Assembly (NCBI GenBank): GCA_028683355.1
Contig: JAQUIZ010000004.1
Location: forward strand, 13,757-63,042
Source: Fermentimonas sp.
GTDB lineage: Bacteria > Bacteroidota > Bacteroidia > Bacteroidales > Dysgonomonadaceae
Length of the DNA: 49,286 nt
Reading direction: 5' to 3'
The notes below the pieces were generated by a model. The model was not told where the DNA came from, searched no databases, and saw only the letters and a program-made list of their open reading frames with translations. The position numbers and the translations under genes are program-made. Shown piece by piece: positions 8,996-17,354 of the stretch (the stretch's first letter is position 1; every line of letters begins with the position of its first letter).

Positions 8996-9026
8996 CAAAA
9001 ATAAGACAAGTATGATTATAATGCAA
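8996..9026 (-). promoter_or_regulatory. Promoter for the candidate small RNA
   Basis: Minus strand TTG (9024-9026), N20, TATTTTTG (8996-9003). The predicted RNA start is near 8989. Confidence 0.5.
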
Positions 9027-9134
9027 CTTAAAATGCTTTTAATCTTTGTATTTAACTTTTCTTAGACAGCAAAAATACTAAACTATTAGCAGTAGTGTTA
9101 TTATCACAGTTTACTAATAAATAACAGAGCGATA

Positions 9135-10481
9135 ATGAATCCTGATATAAAAGACAAGAAACTTTACATAGAGACTTACGGCTGCCAGATGAATGTAGCT
9201 GACACCGAAGTGGTTGCATCTATCATGGAAATGGATGGCTACAGTCTTACTGAAAAAGAGAGCGAGGCAGATGCCATATTCGTTAATACATGTTCAATAA
9301 GGGAAAACGCAGAACAAAAAGTGGTTCAGAGACTTGAATATTTTAATTCACTGAAAAGAAAAAGAAAGGATAATCTCATCATTGGAGTTTTGGGATGTAT
9401 GGCAGAAAGGGTGAAATCTGACTTGATTGATAACCACAAAGTGGATGTAGTTGTGGGCCCGGATGCATACCTTGACTTACCAAACCTTGTGGGTGCTGCT
9501 GAGCAGGGGGAGAAAGCTATGAATGTTGAACTCTCAAAAACCGAGACTTACAAAGATGTAATGCCACTTAAACTTAATGGCAGCAACATCTCAGGGTATA
9601 TCTCAATTATGCGAGGATGTGATAAGTTCTGCACTTATTGCATAGTACCCTATACTAGAGGACGTGAGCGAAGCAGAGAACCTGAAAGCATCCTGAATGA
9701 ATTAAAGAATATGCAAGAAAAAGGATTCAGGGAGGTTACACTTTTAGGACAAAATGTGAATTCATACAGGTATAGGGAAGGAGAAACAAAAGTTGATTTT
9801 CATGATCTGTTGGCAATGGTAGCAGAAACAGCTCCGGAAATGCGTATCAGATTTACCACTTCACACCCCTGGGATATGAATGATGAAACTTTGGAGACAA
9901 TTGCAAAATACAAAAACCTTGCAAACTATATACATTTACCTGTTCAGTCGGGTAGTTCACGAATGATGAAACTGATGAACAGAAGATATAACAGAGAGTG
10001 GTATATGGAAAGAATAGCAGCAATCAAAAGAATAATTCCTGATTGCGGGCTATCTACAGATATTATGTGTGGCTTTCACTCCGAAACAGAAGAAGACCAT
10101 CTTGAAACTCTTTCACTTATGAGAGAGGTTGGTTTTGACTCTGCGTTTATGTTCAAATATTCTGAACGTCCGGGTACATACGCTGCAAAAAAACTTGAGG
10201 ATGACGTACCTGAAGATATTAAAACACGTCGCCTGCAAGAAATTATCGATCTTCAGCTCGAACTTTCACGAGCAAGCAATGAAAAGGATGTGGATAAAGA
10301 ATTTGATGTTCTTATAGAAGGCTTCTCCAAACGCTCACGAGAACAATTATTCGGTCGCAACGAACAGAACAAAGTTGTAATATTCGATAAAAAAAATCAT
10401 CGAATCGGAGAATTCGTAAAAGTCAGGATTACCGGTTTTACATCGGCAACACTATTTGGTGAAGCAATAGATTCAAATTAA
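9135..10481 (+). CDS. miaB: tRNA-2-methylthio-N6-dimethylallyladenosine synthase
   Basis: Radical-SAM methylthiotransferase modifying A37 of tRNAs that read UNN codons. The 448-residue protein has the N-terminal UPF0004 domain with cluster ligands C17 (YGCQMN), C53 (NTCSIRENAEQKV) and C88 (LGCMAER), and the radical-SAM motif C162-C166-C169 (RGCDKFCTYCIVPYTRG). A C-terminal TRAM domain (about 375-445) follows. The NTCSIRENAEQKV signature separates it from MtaB and RimO. It stands alone on the plus strand, divergent from the candidate small RNA. Confidence 0.95.
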   Translation: MNPDIKDKKLYIETYGCQMNVADTEVVASIMEMDGYSLTEKESEADAIFVNTCSIRENAEQKVVQRLEYFNSLKRKRKDNLIIGVLGCMAERVKSDLIDNHKVDVVVGPDAYLDLPNLVGAAEQGEKAMNVELSKTETYKDVMPLKLNGSNISGYISIMRGCDKFCTYCIVPYTRGRERSREPESILNELKNMQEKGFREVTLLGQNVNSYRYREGETKVDFHDLLAMVAETAPEMRIRFTTSHPWDMNDETLETIAKYKNLANYIHLPVQSGSSRMMKLMNRRYNREWYMERIAAIKRIIPDCGLSTDIMCGFHSETEEDHLETLSLMREVGFDSAFMFKYSERPGTYAAKKLEDDVPEDIKTRRLQEIIDLQLELSRASNEKDVDKEFDVLIEGFSKRSREQLFGRNEQNKVVIFDKKNHRIGEFVKVRITGFTSATLFGEAIDSN

Positions 10482-10631
10482 TTTAATAATATATTATATA
10501 AACAATTTTGTTAATAAAGCGTTTTACTTATACAGAACCCTATAACGGTTATACAGCGAGGTTCTCCAAAAATCAAGTTTTAATATCAATGAGATTAATC
10601 AATAAATAACAAACTATTAAAGGCAGAAATT

Positions 10632-10874
10632 ATGAAATCAGAAGCAAAATTATTATTAGGTTTAGGTATTGGTATCGCACTTGGCGCTGCAGTTGGTTAT
10701 ATAATGGGAACTGACAAAAGAGAAGAGTGGCTTGAGCAAGCAAATGAGTTTGCCGATAAAGTAAGAGCTAATGTAAAATCAGCTGTATACAAAGGAAAAA
10801 GTGAAGTTCAGGATTTAAAAGAGGATATTGATGATATTGCTGATATTGCAAAAAAAGAACTTGCAAAACAATAA
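10632..10874 (+). CDS. YtxH-domain-like small membrane protein
   Basis: 80 residues with a glycine-rich N-terminal membrane helix (LLLGLGIGIALGAAVGYIMG, residues 8-27). A KREEW segment and an amphipathic, highly charged helix with alternating K and D/E follow. This is the YtxH-like layout seen in small stress-associated proteins. A good AAAGG-type site precedes the ATG. It is the first of three closely spaced genes (24 bases to the next, then a 4-base overlap). The set recurs in Bacteroidota as far as I know, and its role is undefined; envelope or stress association is an inference. Confidence 0.8.
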   Translation: MKSEAKLLLGLGIGIALGAAVGYIMGTDKREEWLEQANEFADKVRANVKSAVYKGKSEVQDLKEDIDDIADIAKKELAKQ

Positions 10875-10898
10875 TATTATCCTCTAAAAAGGAATACA

Positions 10899-11276
10899 AT
10901 GGAAGAAAAAAAGGTAAGTACGCTGTTCGAGGAGATGAGGGATGATATAGGAAAATATATCAATAGTACACTCGAGCTCGGAAAACTGGAAGCATTTGAA
11001 AAATTCAGCTTAGGCTCATCTGCATTTTTATATGGCTTGATAATAGCCGGTGCCGGTCTTTTAGCATCGCTTTTTATACTGGTTACAGCAGGGCTTTACC
11101 TGAGTGAACTACTTGACAGCCTATGGCTGGGATTTGGAATAGTGGCTGCATTCACATTATTGGTATTGATAATACTTTTGTTTATCAGAAAACCAATGCA
11201 GAATAATTTCACCAATGTTATTATACGTTTCCTATTGAAACAGGATGATAAAGATGAAAAAACCAGTAACAAATGA
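10899..11276 (+). CDS. Phage-holin-like family membrane protein (holin superfamily III type)
   Basis: 125 residues with an amphipathic N-terminus and two strong membrane segments (about 38-62 and 72-98), then a charged tail. This is the layout of the chromosomal Phage_holin_3_6 family; despite the name these are housekeeping proteins and no phage genes are nearby. It sits between the YtxH-like gene and an unknown gene with which it overlaps by ATGA, so translational coupling is likely. Function unknown. Confidence 0.75.
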   Translation: MEEKKVSTLFEEMRDDIGKYINSTLELGKLEAFEKFSLGSSAFLYGLIIAGAGLLASLFILVTAGLYLSELLDSLWLGFGIVAAFTLLVLIILLFIRKPMQNNFTNVIIRFLLKQDDKDEKTSNK

Positions 11277-11668
11277 GTAAGTATAAATTAGACCCGTTAG
11301 AAGAACTGCGGCTTGAAAAGAAACGCTTCAGAGAGGAGCGTAAAATTGCAAGTCAGCGCTTATCATATCAACTTCAATATCTAAACGACAATTGGGGATC
11401 GATGCTTACAAAGGGTGTTACTTCATCAATTAAGTCTAAGTTTTCGGAGACAATGGATAACATGTCCACTTCTTCTTCCACTTCAGTTACACCATTTATA
11501 ACAAAAGTGCGTAATCCATGGCTTAATAATACTGTAACGCAAATTATTTTGTCGAATTTACCACTCATCGGTTCAGCCGCATGGAATATTGCAAAACCAG
11601 CACTTATTGCTTTCGGAGCTAAAAAGTTAACATCAGTATTTTTCGGCAGAAACAGGAAGAAAAAATAA
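11273..11668 (+). CDS. Hypothetical protein of the YtxH/holin operon
   Basis: 131 residues, basic, with an N-terminal charged coiled-coil-like region (EELRLEKKRFREERK), a Ser/Thr-rich middle (about 62-72), and a C-terminal hydrophobic portion (IILSNLPLIGSAAWNIAKPALIAFGA) ending in NRKKK. No named family recognised. The start overlaps the preceding stop by ATGA. The gene ends 13 bases before the stop of the convergent rel gene, and its apparent terminator lies inside that gene. Confidence 0.7.
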   Translation: MSKYKLDPLEELRLEKKRFREERKIASQRLSYQLQYLNDNWGSMLTKGVTSSIKSKFSETMDNMSTSSSTSVTPFITKVRNPWLNNTVTQIILSNLPLIGSAAWNIAKPALIAFGAKKLTSVFFGRNRKKK

Positions 11669-11681
11669 TACAAGTTAATAT

Positions 11682-13991
11682 TTAAAGATTTGATCGGTGA
11701 ACGGTGCTAACGCCGTTCACTTTTGCTATTTTAGCACAGAGCTGGTTAACCTCCTCTGCACTATGGACGTGTACATTAAACACACCTTCAAATATACCAT
11801 CATTAGATGACACGTTAACGCTTTGAATATTTAATACTACATCCTCTGCAAGCTTTGCTAGTATGGTGCTTAATATACCAATTCTATCTATTCCGGTGAA
11901 TGTTATAGAGGCAAGGAATGAATACTGTCTGTAATCTCCCCAGACTACATCAACAATTCTGTCACCATAGTTGGATTTAAGTTTTAAACCGGTCTGACAT
12001 GAACGTTTGTGAACTTCAACTTCCTCATCTTCTGTGACGAATCCAAAGACATCATCACCTGGCAAAGGTTTACAGCATGATGGTACAATAAAATTCTTTT
12101 TAAAATTTGTCTCTTTAAGATCATAAGCCGCATTTCTGTCTACTCTCTGAGTAGTCTGCAGAATGGAAACATTAGCGGTCAGATCATCATTTTCATCAGT
12201 GAATTCATCATCTTCCTTCTTCTTAACCTTCTGATCACCTGCCGGTTTTTTTATTGCACTCATTGCCTGCTTAACATACCGTACAAAAAGATTATCTTTC
12301 TTCTCAGGCTCCTCTTTAATTTTTATAAAGGCTTTTTTATCAGCAGGCAGAATAACCTCATTATTACCAATCAGATAGTACAAATCTTCTTTATTTTCAG
12401 CTTTGTACATATGAAGTATCTTATTGAAAGTAGTGTTATCTATAAATTCCTGATCGAAAAGCTCATCCAAAATATTTTTGCCTTTATCAGCAATACGGCG
12501 GCGTTGACGTCGTAGCGAAGCTTCAATCTTAGTTCGTGCCTTAGCAGTAGTTACAAAATTAATCCATTCCGGCTGAGGATTAACTGATTGAGATGTTAAG
12601 ATCTCTATCTGATCTCCACTCCTTAATTTTTGACTTAATGGAACCAGAGTATGATTAACTTTGGCTCCCAGACAATGATCTCCTATACGTGTGTGAATAG
12701 AATATGCGAAGTCGAGGGCTGTTGCCCCTTGTGGTAATGTTTTTATTTCTCCTTTGGGTGTAAATACAAAGATTTCAGAGGAAAATAGATTCATCTTAAC
12801 CGTATCCAGGAAATCAATTGCATTAGGATTTGGATTGGATAATATTTCCTGAATTGTCTTCAACCATTTATCTAGTTCATTATCCTCCTCTACCCTGTCT
12901 TCTTTATATTTCCAGTGTGCTGCGAAACCTTTTTCTGCGATATCATCCATACGCCGGCTTCTTATTTGAATCTCAATCCACTTGCCGTCGGGCCCCATTA
13001 CAGTAAGGTGTAGTGCTTGGTAACCATTTGCTTTAGGGTGACTTACCCAATCACGTATACGGTCGGGACGCAACTTATAAATATCAGTAATTGCAGAGTA
13101 TATATCCCAGCACTGCTTTTTCTCATCAATACCGGGTGTCATTTCAAAAACTATGCGCACCGCAAACAAGTCGTAAACCTCGCTAAAATCAATACCTTTT
13201 TTCTGCATCTTATTCCAGATGGAGAAAACAGATTTTACCCTTGCCCGCATCTCATATTCAATATTCATTTTATTAAGAGAATCTATAACAGGGACAGCAA
13301 AGTTTTCATAGATTTTATTTCTCTCAGGAGCAGTTTCCTCTATTTTTCGGGTCAGCTCAGCAAAAGTATCAGGATGCTCGTATTTGAAACAGAGTTCTTC
13401 CAGCTCAGTTTTTATGGCAAACAGACCCAGACGATGTGCCAGAGGTGCGTAAATATATAATGTTTCTCCGGTAATTTTATACTGCTTGGTAGATGACATT
13501 GAGGAGAGCGTGCGCATGTTGTGTAATCTGTCGGCTATCTTTATCAGGATTACACGTATATCATCCGACATTGTTAAGAGTAGTTTGCGGAAATTCTCAG
13601 CTTGTGCTGAAACATTCTCGCCAAACATACCACTGGATATTTTAGTAAGACCATCAACAATTGAAGCAATTTTATCACCGAAAAGTGCACGAATATCTTC
13701 AACTGTATAGTCAGTATCTTCTACTACATCATGAAGCAGAGATGCTGAAATAGATGTTGAACCCAAACCAATCTCTTTTGAAACTATACGTGCCACCGAC
13801 AGCGGATGCATGATATACGGCTCTCCTGAGCGACGGCGGGCTCCTTTGTGGGCCTCCTTCGCCATGTTAAAAGCACGTGTAATCACGTCAACTTTTCTTC
13901 GGTGATTAGAATTCAAATAATCATTTATGAGTGCCTGAAACTCATCTTCAATTATCTGATCTTCCTCGCTTAATTTTTCATCATCTATCAT
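11682..13991 (-). CDS. Bifunctional (p)ppGpp synthetase/hydrolase, Rel/SpoT type
   Basis: Makes and degrades the stringent-response alarmone. Domains in order on 769 residues: HD hydrolase (about 30-200) with H48, H62, the H87-D88 pair in LLHDVVEDT and D154 in KIADRLHN; synthetase (about 245-365) with RVKSVFSIWNKM, D274 and E340/Q342 in IEIQIRS; TGS domain (about 406-468); a CCKPLPGDDVFGF segment; and a C-terminal ACT domain (about 695-769). Both catalytic sites look intact, so this is a dual-function enzyme. It is alone on the minus strand. Its last codons contain a hairpin that on the other strand looks like the terminator of the convergent operon. Confidence 0.95.
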   Translation of the reverse strand: MIDDEKLSEEDQIIEDEFQALINDYLNSNHRRKVDVITRAFNMAKEAHKGARRRSGEPYIMHPLSVARIVSKEIGLGSTSISASLLHDVVEDTDYTVEDIRALFGDKIASIVDGLTKISSGMFGENVSAQAENFRKLLLTMSDDIRVILIKIADRLHNMRTLSSMSSTKQYKITGETLYIYAPLAHRLGLFAIKTELEELCFKYEHPDTFAELTRKIEETAPERNKIYENFAVPVIDSLNKMNIEYEMRARVKSVFSIWNKMQKKGIDFSEVYDLFAVRIVFEMTPGIDEKKQCWDIYSAITDIYKLRPDRIRDWVSHPKANGYQALHLTVMGPDGKWIEIQIRSRRMDDIAEKGFAAHWKYKEDRVEEDNELDKWLKTIQEILSNPNPNAIDFLDTVKMNLFSSEIFVFTPKGEIKTLPQGATALDFAYSIHTRIGDHCLGAKVNHTLVPLSQKLRSGDQIEILTSQSVNPQPEWINFVTTAKARTKIEASLRRQRRRIADKGKNILDELFDQEFIDNTTFNKILHMYKAENKEDLYYLIGNNEVILPADKKAFIKIKEEPEKKDNLFVRYVKQAMSAIKKPAGDQKVKKKEDDEFTDENDDLTANVSILQTTQRVDRNAAYDLKETNFKKNFIVPSCCKPLPGDDVFGFVTEDEEVEVHKRSCQTGLKLKSNYGDRIVDVVWGDYRQYSFLASITFTGIDRIGILSTILAKLAEDVVLNIQSVNVSSNDGIFEGVFNVHVHSAEEVNQLCAKIAKVNGVSTVHRSNL
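11697..11724 (+). terminator. Plus-strand terminator embedded in the 3' coding end of rel
   Basis: The perfect 8-bp stem GTGAACGG (11697-11704) / CCGTTCAC (11713-11720) is followed by TTTT. It begins 29 bases after the stop of the third gene in the YtxH/holin operon. On the opposite strand the same bases encode the rel C-terminus (NGVSTVH). Confidence 0.6.
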
Positions 13992-14152
13992 TTTAACTAC
14001 TTATATACAATATGTTGCACTTATGTTGGAATGTATCAGACTATATAATTAACTATAAGTTTAATTCTCAAAAAGCTTACTAAACCTACCAGCTATCAAT
14101 TCTAATAATACGAAATTACTAATAAATTCAGATAATAATAAATGAATGTCGA

Positions 14153-14160
14153 TATTTTTG
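14153..14160 (+). promoter_or_regulatory. Possible -7 box for the thiamine operon
   Basis: TATTTTTG matches TAnnTTTG. Transcription would begin near 14167, just before the riboswitch. A -33 element is not obvious. Confidence 0.45.
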
Positions 14161-14183
14161 TAAATGAACAAAAAGGATATACC

Positions 14184-14276
14184 TTTGTTCTTTAATTCAA
14201 CGGGGGTGCCTAACAACAGGCTGAGATCATACCCAAAACACCTGATCCGGATAATGCCGGCGGAGGGAAAACAAAT
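14184..14276 (+). promoter_or_regulatory. TPP riboswitch (THI element)
   Basis: Contains the conserved core: GGGGGTGCC, GGCTGAGATCATACCC, then CACCTGATCCGGATAATG followed by CCGGCGGAGGGAAA. A possible closing helix is TTTGTT (14184-14189) with AACAAA (14270-14275). It lies about 108 bases before a TonB-dependent receptor start. TPP binding should repress thiamine uptake. Around it, AAAAGGATATACC (14171-14183) can pair with GGTATATATCTTTT (14294-14307). A second stem AATCACTT/AAGTGATT (14274-14281 with 14284-14291) overlaps the 3' edge. These are candidates for the expression platform. Confidence 0.95.
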
Positions 14277-14384
14277 CACTTTTAAGTGATTATGGTATAT
14301 ATCTTTTTTATCCCCTTTTTTATTTAACAAACCTGGTGGCAGAGTAATCTTTGTTTACACTGTACATCGTAAAATTTTTAGTAA

Positions 14385-16619
14385 ATGAAAAAGGTTTTCT
14401 TATTGTTTATGCTGATTCTTTTATCAGCAGAAGGTTATCAATTATTAGCATTGTCACCAGACAGTCTTAGTCACATCGAACTGGAAGAAGTGATAGTGTC
14501 AGGAACTCGCGCAGGAGTAAATACACCGGTATCTTATTCAAACATCTCACTTTCAGATATAAGAAAAGATAATGCTGCCCGGAATATTCCTGCGATACTG
14601 CAGACTACCCCATCTTTAGTTTCTTTTACAGAGGACGGACTCGGCGTTGGAAACACTTACTTCAGAATACGTGGCACAGATGCTACACGTATAAATGTAA
14701 CACTCAACGGCATGCCACTTAATAATCCGGAATCACAAGAGGTGTTCTGGGTAAATTTGCCTGACCTCTCCAATTCGCTGCAAAACATTCAAATTCAGCG
14801 GGGTGTCGGCACATCCACCAATGGTTCTGCCGCTTTCGGAGCAAGTATCTCATTACAGACTACGGGAGCGCGCTCCGAAGCTTATGGCGAGGCAGCTACG
14901 GCAGTAGGCAGCTACGGTACTTTCTTGTCTAATATTGCAGCAGGAACAGGTATTCTGAATAATGGTATATCTCTGGATACGCGCTTCTCACGTGTACTTG
15001 GTAATGGATACGTAAGAAACGGCAGTGTGAATCACACCAATTTTTATGCTGCATTGTCGCACTATACAGACAGACAACTTATCCGTCTGAGTTACCTTAA
15101 AGGAATTCAGCACACGGGAATAACATGGGAAGGAGTTTCGTTAGAACAGATGGAAGACCAGGAGTATGGTCGCAGATATAACCCTGCGGGTGAATATTAT
15201 GATGAGGCAGGAAACCGTTTATATTATGATAATGAAACAGATAATTATTATTCAGATATTATTCAGCTGACTATTTCACGTGAACTTAACCGACATCTTT
15301 CTTTAAATGCAGGACTAAGCTATAATTATGGTTATGGTTACTACGAGAACTACAGAGAGGATAGAAAGTTTTCTGATTTCGGTATTGAAAGTCAAACCAT
15401 TGATGGTGTCACATACAACAGAAGCGACTTTATACGCCGTAAAATGATGGAAAATGATTTCTACGTTGCAAACATAGGTTTGAATTATTCGTTAAGCAGA
15501 TTAAAACTAACATTCGGCGGAATGTACAGTTATTTCGATGGCGATCATTTTGGCAGATTACCTTGGATAAAACATTGGTCAGGTGATGAAAATGAAATTG
15601 AGTGGTATCGTAATGTTGGTAGAAAATCTGAATTCAACATTTATACAAAGGCTGATTATCAAATTAATAACAAATTATCTCTGTTTGGTGATTTACAGTA
15701 TAGAAGAGTTAATTATGCATTTACCGGAACAGATGATGATATGCAAGATCTCACAGGAGATTTCGTCTATAATTTCTTCAACCCCAAAGCAGGGATTAAT
15801 CTAAATTTGAATAAAAGCAGTCGTTTATACACTTCGGTAGCAGTAGGTCAACGCGAACCTTTGCGTAATGATCTAAAGGATGGTATAAAAGGTGAATCTG
15901 TAAATCCGATAAAGCCGGAGAGAATGATTGACTATGAACTGGGGTACCAATACACCAGGACAAATGGTTTGCATTTGGGCGCTAATTTTTATTACATGGA
16001 CTATCACAACCAGATGGTGCAGACAGGTAAACTTAATGATGTTGGTTACAAGTTAATGGAAAACGTAGAAAACAGTTATCGAACGGGCCTGGAGCTTGAA
16101 GCTGCATTACCTTTATGGAACAATAAATTACGTTTAGACGCAAACGCAACATTCAGCAGAAATAAGATAAAAAACTATATTGCCTGGTTTGATCATTATG
16201 ATAATCAGGATAACTGGAACTGGGAGGGTCAGATCTCTGAGGAATATGGCACGACCAACTTATCATTCTCTCCTAACGTTGTCAGTGCAGCAACAATTAC
16301 ATGGCTACCCTCTTCTGCATTCTATTTAAATTTGATGGGAAAATATGTAAGTAAACAATATCTGGATAATACATCTGATGATGTAAAATCTATAGATCCA
16401 TATTTTGTGAACAATCTTTCTGCAGGTTATACATTTAAGAAAACTTCAATCGGCACTTTCAACCTGCAGGTGTTTGTAAACAACTTGTTTAATAAAGAGT
16501 ATGTTGCAAATGGCTGGGCTGCTACTGATACTTTTGCTGATGGTAGCTTTATAAATTGGATTGGATATTATCCTCAGGCTACGCGTAATTATATGGCACG
16601 TCTTACGCTTTCATTCTAA
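14385..16619 (+). CDS. TonB-dependent outer-membrane receptor, probable thiamine receptor (OMPthi)
   Basis: 744 residues: a signal peptide (about 1-23, hydrophobic core LFMLILLSA), a TonB box region (EVIVSGTR, about 38-45), a plug domain (about 45-165 with LNGMPLNNPES and RGVGTSTNGSAAFGASI), and a beta-barrel to the C-terminus ending in aromatic-rich strands and a terminal Phe. There is no N-terminal carboxypeptidase-like domain and no SusD partner, so it is not a typical Sus pair. Its position behind a TPP riboswitch and before a PnuC-family transporter makes thiamine the likely cargo. That substrate is an inference supported by the known OMPthi-PnuT arrangement in Bacteroidota. Confidence 0.9.
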   Translation: MKKVFLLFMLILLSAEGYQLLALSPDSLSHIELEEVIVSGTRAGVNTPVSYSNISLSDIRKDNAARNIPAILQTTPSLVSFTEDGLGVGNTYFRIRGTDATRINVTLNGMPLNNPESQEVFWVNLPDLSNSLQNIQIQRGVGTSTNGSAAFGASISLQTTGARSEAYGEAATAVGSYGTFLSNIAAGTGILNNGISLDTRFSRVLGNGYVRNGSVNHTNFYAALSHYTDRQLIRLSYLKGIQHTGITWEGVSLEQMEDQEYGRRYNPAGEYYDEAGNRLYYDNETDNYYSDIIQLTISRELNRHLSLNAGLSYNYGYGYYENYREDRKFSDFGIESQTIDGVTYNRSDFIRRKMMENDFYVANIGLNYSLSRLKLTFGGMYSYFDGDHFGRLPWIKHWSGDENEIEWYRNVGRKSEFNIYTKADYQINNKLSLFGDLQYRRVNYAFTGTDDDMQDLTGDFVYNFFNPKAGINLNLNKSSRLYTSVAVGQREPLRNDLKDGIKGESVNPIKPERMIDYELGYQYTRTNGLHLGANFYYMDYHNQMVQTGKLNDVGYKLMENVENSYRTGLELEAALPLWNNKLRLDANATFSRNKIKNYIAWFDHYDNQDNWNWEGQISEEYGTTNLSFSPNVVSAATITWLPSSAFYLNLMGKYVSKQYLDNTSDDVKSIDPYFVNNLSAGYTFKKTSIGTFNLQVFVNNLFNKEYVANGWAATDTFADGSFINWIGYYPQATRNYMARLTLSF

Positions 16620-16739
16620 TTAAATATGCTTATATTTTTTCTACTGTGTACAAGTGTCTATTGCTTATCCAAATTACATTGATTCTTTCACAGAAGAAAA
16701 AAATTATTTAGTACTTTTAAATCAAACAATATAGCGCAA

Positions 16740-17354
16740 ATGCAAACAATAGAAATTATTGGAGCAATAATAGGATTACTTTACCTCTATCTTGAATTCA
16801 AAGCCAGCAAATGGTTATGGCCGGTTGGTGTTGTGATGCCGGTTGTTTATGTCTGGATTTTCTTTCAAAGCAAATTCTATGCAGATATGGGAGTTAACAT
16901 CTACTACTTCTTTGCAAGTATTTATGGTTGGATACATTGGAACAGACATACAAGAAACAATGAGAAAGAACTTCCAATTACTCATACGCCACAAAAGTAT
17001 ATTCTGCCACTTACAATCATTGGCATTTTACTGTTTGCATTTGTTGCTTTTATATTAGTTCGCTTTACTGATAGCCCTGTTCCTTATGGTGATAGCTTAA
17101 CAACTGCACTAAGCGTATTAGGTATGTGGCTTCTTGCTCAAAAATATGTCGAGCAATGGTGGTTCTGGTTTGTTGTAAATATTGTATCGTGCGGACTATA
17201 CATATGGAAGGGTCTCTACACTACTTCAATTCTTTTTGCTATCTATTCAGTAATATCTGTATTTGGCTATTTAAAATGGAAGAAGATGATGCTTAATCAA
17301 TCTCAACCCACAATAGCATCTGTCAGCTCTTCAATTGAAAATCCTGCAAAATAG
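16740..17354 (+). CDS. pnuT: PnuC-family transporter, probable thiamine transporter PnuT
   Basis: 204-residue integral inner-membrane protein with about seven hydrophobic segments and the PnuC-family hallmarks WPVGVVMPVVYVWIF, FFASIYGWIHW and VEQWWFWFVVNIVSCGLY. PnuC relatives take up nicotinamide riboside, riboflavin or thiamine. Here the TPP riboswitch and OMPthi-like receptor 120 bases upstream point to thiamine. The last 52 bases overlap the 3' end of the convergent lipoate ligase gene, so the two C-termini are encoded on opposite strands of the same DNA. Confidence 0.88.
   Translation: MQTIEIIGAIIGLLYLYLEFKASKWLWPVGVVMPVVYVWIFFQSKFYADMGVNIYYFFASIYGWIHWNRHTRNNEKELPITHTPQKYILPLTIIGILLFAFVAFILVRFTDSPVPYGDSLTTALSVLGMWLLAQKYVEQWWFWFVVNIVSCGLYIWKGLYTTSILFAIYSVISVFGYLKWKKMMLNQSQPTIASVSSSIENPAK

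Noticed and set aside
8967..9065. Short plus-strand frame of 32 codons (MKKFLFFPYY...) before miaB, with a hairpin upstream, as a possible leader peptide
   Set aside because: No ribosome site or regulatory codon run. The hairpin and T tract are oriented as a minus-strand terminator, which fits a small RNA better.
10899..11276. Holin-like gene as evidence of a prophage
   Set aside because: No lysis, structural or integrase genes nearby; this family is common on Bacteroidota chromosomes.
14061..14330. Minus-strand open frame of 89 codons
   Set aside because: It is the antisense of the TPP riboswitch and its flanks; the conserved bases are explained by the RNA.
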